Assembly (NCBI GenBank): GCA_030428385.1
Contig: JAUIDY010000060.1
Span: 1-37,121, forward strand
Direction: 5' to 3'
DNA length: 37,121 bases
From: Rhodothermia bacterium
GTDB lineage: Bacteria > Bacteroidota > Rhodothermia > Rhodothermales > JAAAOL01
Shown: one piece after another, positions 34,928-37,121 of the stretch
Position numbering within the stretch: position 1 is the first letter of the stretch
How the letters are laid out: each line of letters opens with the position of its first letter
Program-made: the position numbers and the translations under genes
The notes under the pieces: generated by a model
Database searches by the model: none
Told to the model about the DNA's origin: nothing
Seen by the model: only the letters and a program-made list of their open reading frames with translations

Positions 34928-35971
34928 TTACCGGCGGAATGTCATCACTTTGGTATGCACTTCTCCTCCTACTTCAAGGCGGCAAAAATAGATGCCGCTC
35001 GGGTGTCTTGAAGCATTCCACGTAACGGCGTGCTCCCCTGCTGCAAGGGAACGATCCAACAAACGGGTTACCTCCTTTCCTAACGCATCATATATCACCA
35101 GAGATACCGGCGCCGCGTGCGTCACCCTAAATTGAAGGGTGGTTTTTTGATGGAACGGATTGGGATGATTCTGCGCTAATACTGCCCACCGAGGCAGTTC
35201 CTCTTCAAATTGCTCCCGTCCTGTTCCTGTTTGGCCAACTACGGTGAAATCAATAACCAGGTTGTCGTGATCAGGATAAATACAATGGCCTTCACAATTG
35301 TCTGAGACCCCTGGTTGTAAAAAAACATACGTGCGCACCGGATAATAGTCCGTATCCGTTTCGTCTGTCGAACCGGCATCGGTGAGAAATGTAAGGGTTG
35401 CGTTCTGGTCCATGTCCACGAGTAGGATTCGTACTAAATAATCATTTCCAGCCTTTACCGAGAATGCCTCCAAGGGTAGGTCGATCACGTTCCACGCACT
35501 TTCTGGAATGGGGACCTGCGCACTTGCATTTAGGGTTGCCAAATCAATTTCAACCATCGCAAGTCCCGCATCCTCAATCTCAGGCAAAGAGTCTGGACCT
35601 TGAAATTCAAATAGTTCGATCCGCACACTCCCATCTCCCACAACCCCTGGAGCACTTCCTCCCCCATTTAGCGGGCCATTGTACAGAGGAAATTGCATAC
35701 GTGACACGGCCCCATCCAGAGATGGAGAAATTCGGACTATAAAACTGGGTACCTCAACCGTCACGTTTTCAATAAAGGACGCTGACGTGTGGTACCGAAT
35801 TAATTCCTCGTCCTGCTCAACCTTTTGTGTTGTCTGTGTGGAGAACGGACTGGGAAGTATGCCGACATGCTCCGTAATGCCTTGGCCGAACGCAGGGAGC
35901 AGGGCCAGACCTCCAGGACCGACAGCAAGCACTAGAATCAGATAGAAAGAGCTCCTTATTGGCAATAACAT
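34928..35971 (-). CDS. Secreted protein with type IX secretion sorting domain
   Basis: 347 residues. Signal peptide at the N-terminus ('SFYLILVLAVGPGGLALLP'). The middle is beta-rich, with many Thr, Asp and Gly, and no domain that I can name. The C-terminal 90 residues are a type IX sorting domain: 'NHPNPFHQKTTLQFRVT', 'PVSLVIYDALGKEVTRLLDR', 'GEHAVTWNASRHPSGIYF'. It should be exported across the outer membrane and either released or anchored. It lies five bases after the TPR gene on the same strand, so the two are probably co-transcribed. ATG at 35971; convergent with the lipoprotein gene. Confidence 0.88.
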   Translation of the reverse strand: MLLPIRSSFYLILVLAVGPGGLALLPAFGQGITEHVGILPSPFSTQTTQKVEQDEELIRYHTSASFIENVTVEVPSFIVRISPSLDGAVSRMQFPLYNGPLNGGGSAPGVVGDGSVRIELFEFQGPDSLPEIEDAGLAMVEIDLATLNASAQVPIPESAWNVIDLPLEAFSVKAGNDYLVRILLVDMDQNATLTFLTDAGSTDETDTDYYPVRTYVFLQPGVSDNCEGHCIYPDHDNLVIDFTVVGQTGTGREQFEEELPRWAVLAQNHPNPFHQKTTLQFRVTHAAPVSLVIYDALGKEVTRLLDRSLAAGEHAVTWNASRHPSGIYFCRLEVGGEVHTKVMTFRR

Positions 35972-35976
35972 CAGGC

Positions 35977-36669
35977 CTAGGGTGTAAAGAATGGCTGGAG
36001 GCTGGGAACGTCCTTTAATGGGGCCAGAACCGAATCGGCATTTACTACGGATGCATCCAGTCGCTCTTGTTCAAATCCTTGTAATAAGATCACCGTTGCC
36101 GCATCCGTCTGGTTTTTTAACATAAAAACGCGCGCAAGTTGATAATATCCGGCTGCGGTTGAAGCATCAAGTGCCAATGCCGTACGGGCAAAAGCCTCTG
36201 CTTTATCTAGCAACCCTAGTTGCTCTGCGTTCCACGAGAGTTGGACATGGAGTCCAGCATCGTCAAAAACCAGCGCTGCTGCCTGCTCTAACGCCCGCTC
36301 TGCACGTTGAAAATCGGATGTGTATCGTGCCGCTTCTGAGAGAATGAGATAAGATTCGGCATCCTTGGGGGACAGGCGGACAGCTTCCTCTATGTCTTTT
36401 AAGGCTTCAGCTGAGCGATTCATTCGAAGCAAGACCCGTGCGCGAAGCTTTAGGGCTTCTGCATCCTCTGGTAAAGACTCCAGCACCCTGTCAACCCGGG
36501 CTTTGGCTTCAAGCATACTCGCCCCACTTCGATAGGCTGTCTCAGCGCGATGGTACTGAATATTTAATTCGGCGGGCCGAGACGATGTTGGTACTTGCGC
36601 CTGGGCTAAAAAACCCGGCACACCTGCACCAATCAGCACAACCAAAAAACGAAGACACAGGGTAAACAT
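35977..36669 (-). CDS. Exported TPR-repeat protein
   Basis: 230 residues from ATG 36669; a GTG eight codons upstream (36693) would add a short polar extension. The start gives a signal peptide ('FLVVLIGAGVPGFLAQAQ'). The rest is made of tetratricopeptide repeats: 'EDAEALKLRARVLLRMNRS', 'AEALKDIEEAVRLSPKDAES', 'YLILSEAARYTSDFQRAERA' and 'EAFARTALALDASTAAGYY'. TPRs mediate protein-protein contacts. It lies five bases upstream of the T9SS-sorted protein gene, so it may help fold, transport or regulate that product; this is inference. Confidence 0.85.
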   Translation of the reverse strand: MFTLCLRFLVVLIGAGVPGFLAQAQVPTSSRPAELNIQYHRAETAYRSGASMLEAKARVDRVLESLPEDAEALKLRARVLLRMNRSAEALKDIEEAVRLSPKDAESYLILSEAARYTSDFQRAERALEQAAALVFDDAGLHVQLSWNAEQLGLLDKAEAFARTALALDASTAAGYYQLARVFMLKNQTDAATVILLQGFEQERLDASVVNADSVLAPLKDVPSLQPFFTP

Positions 36670-36848
36670 AGCAGATCGAGGATCGAAGGGCACATCCAGG
36701 TGAAATCAAGAATCATTCCACGCGCCAAAGTGGTTCTGAGGGCCCTGCTGGTGTCATCATGCGATCACTTTTTCAGACAATACACCTCAAGGGTGTCTAC
36801 CCACTGCTTGGCGGTTCTTTGCGCTTCGGGCTACCATAATAATGCACC

Positions 36849-36867
36849 AGGCTGATAACATCAGCCT
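36849..36867 (+). promoter_or_regulatory. Perfect hairpin upstream of birA
   Basis: AGGCTGAT (36849-36856) and ATCAGCCT (36860-36867) form an 8-bp perfect inverted repeat with a 3-base AAC loop, ending 15 bases before the birA ATG. Only two T follow, so it is weak as a terminator. It could be an operator (BirA regulates itself in some bacteria) or an mRNA hairpin close to the ribosome-loading site. Confidence 0.35.
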
Positions 36868-36882
36868 TTCACCGGGTCTCCA

Positions 36883-37121
36883 ATGCTTACCCCTGGCGAT
36901 TTGCTCCCTTTATTAAAGACGGCTCGCTTTGGCCATGCTGCTCGGTATGTCCCGTCCACCGAATCGACAAATACCTTGGCAGCGCAGTGGGCAGCCGATG
37001 GTGCTTCGGAAGGGAGCCTGGTTATGACTGATTATCAGCAAGGCGGTCGAGGGCGGCTAGGGCGTTCCTGGCAAGCCCCTTCCGGAAAAAACTTGCTCTG
37101 CTCCCTTGTTCTTTATCCCCA
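36883..37121 (+). CDS. birA: Biotin--[acetyl-CoA-carboxylase] ligase, 5' part
   Basis: 79 complete codons from ATG 36883 to the window end; the gene continues outside. The visible part reads 'YVPSTESTNTLAAQWAAD', 'GSLVMTDYQQGGRGRLGRSW' and 'APSGKNLLCSLVLYP', the biotin-ligase signatures (the GRGRxGRxW loop binds biotinyl-adenylate). It should attach biotin to the carboxylase carrier subunit. There is no N-terminal helix-turn-helix regulator domain, so this is the short, non-repressor type unless the start is further upstream, which I see no sign of. A perfect hairpin lies 15 bases before the ATG. Confidence 0.93.
   Translation, partial: MLTPGDLLPLLKTARFGHAARYVPSTESTNTLAAQWAADGASEGSLVMTDYQQGGRGRLGRSWQAPSGKNLLCSLVLYP

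Noticed and set aside
34912-34934. CCGGT...ACCGG hairpin over the convergent stop codons
   Set aside because: Five base pairs with a 13-base loop and no T-run; too weak to call a terminator.

Overview
The window looks like a chromosomal segment of a Bacteroidota/Rhodothermota-type bacterium (Rhodothermales-like is my best guess). The reasons are: two secreted proteins ending in type IX secretion (Por) sorting domains of the 'YPNPFNP...GLYVYRLE...' kind; an ECF sigma factor / FecR / STN-domain TonB receptor set; starts that mostly lack Shine-Dalgarno sequences; and at least one good Bacteroidota-style promoter (TTG, 21 bp, TATCTTTG). Base composition and gene style look uniform by eye. I see no insertion sequence, prophage, CRISPR array, rRNA or tRNA. 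The window starts and ends inside genes.

Layout. 1-3101: envelope-protein folding genes (end of a PPIase/SurA-like gene, a two-parvulin SurA) and a MoxR ATPase. 3184-5390: adrenodoxin-type ferredoxin-NADP reductase and FxsA. 5435-8479: tandem TerB-like protein, thioredoxin-fold protein, methyltransferase and a small zinc-ribbon protein. 8598-14151: divergent topA and ppdK, with a strong terminator after ppdK. 14240-16700: an asparagine-synthetase-like protein lacking the catalytic Cys2, facing a transglutaminase-like cysteine protease. 16924-23544: ECF sigma factor, FecR anti-sigma factor, terminator, TonB receptor with STN domain, then a promoter and a secreted seven-repeat FG-GAP protein.

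23573-31652 is mostly minus strand: an unknown conserved-looking protein, a lipoprotein with a TonB C-terminal domain, two adjacent NfeD proteins, an L,D-transpeptidase with its own promoter, a HAD phosphatase, and an M1 aminopeptidase lipoprotein tightly coupled to fabI. 31706-37121: a membrane protein that looks like a decayed histidine kinase, an inositol-monophosphatase family enzyme, a lipoprotein of unknown function, a T9SS-sorted protein with a TPR protein upstream in the same operon, and the 5' end of birA.

Most of the window is housekeeping and envelope biology. The parts that deserve a second look are the glutaminase-dead Asn-synthetase / transglutaminase pair, the pseudo-histidine kinase beside fabI, the TonB-domain lipoprotein beside two NfeD proteins, the tandem TerB protein, and two inverted repeats between divergent genes at about 7.15-7.23 kb. 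None proves a new system; all functional links are inferred from position and motifs.
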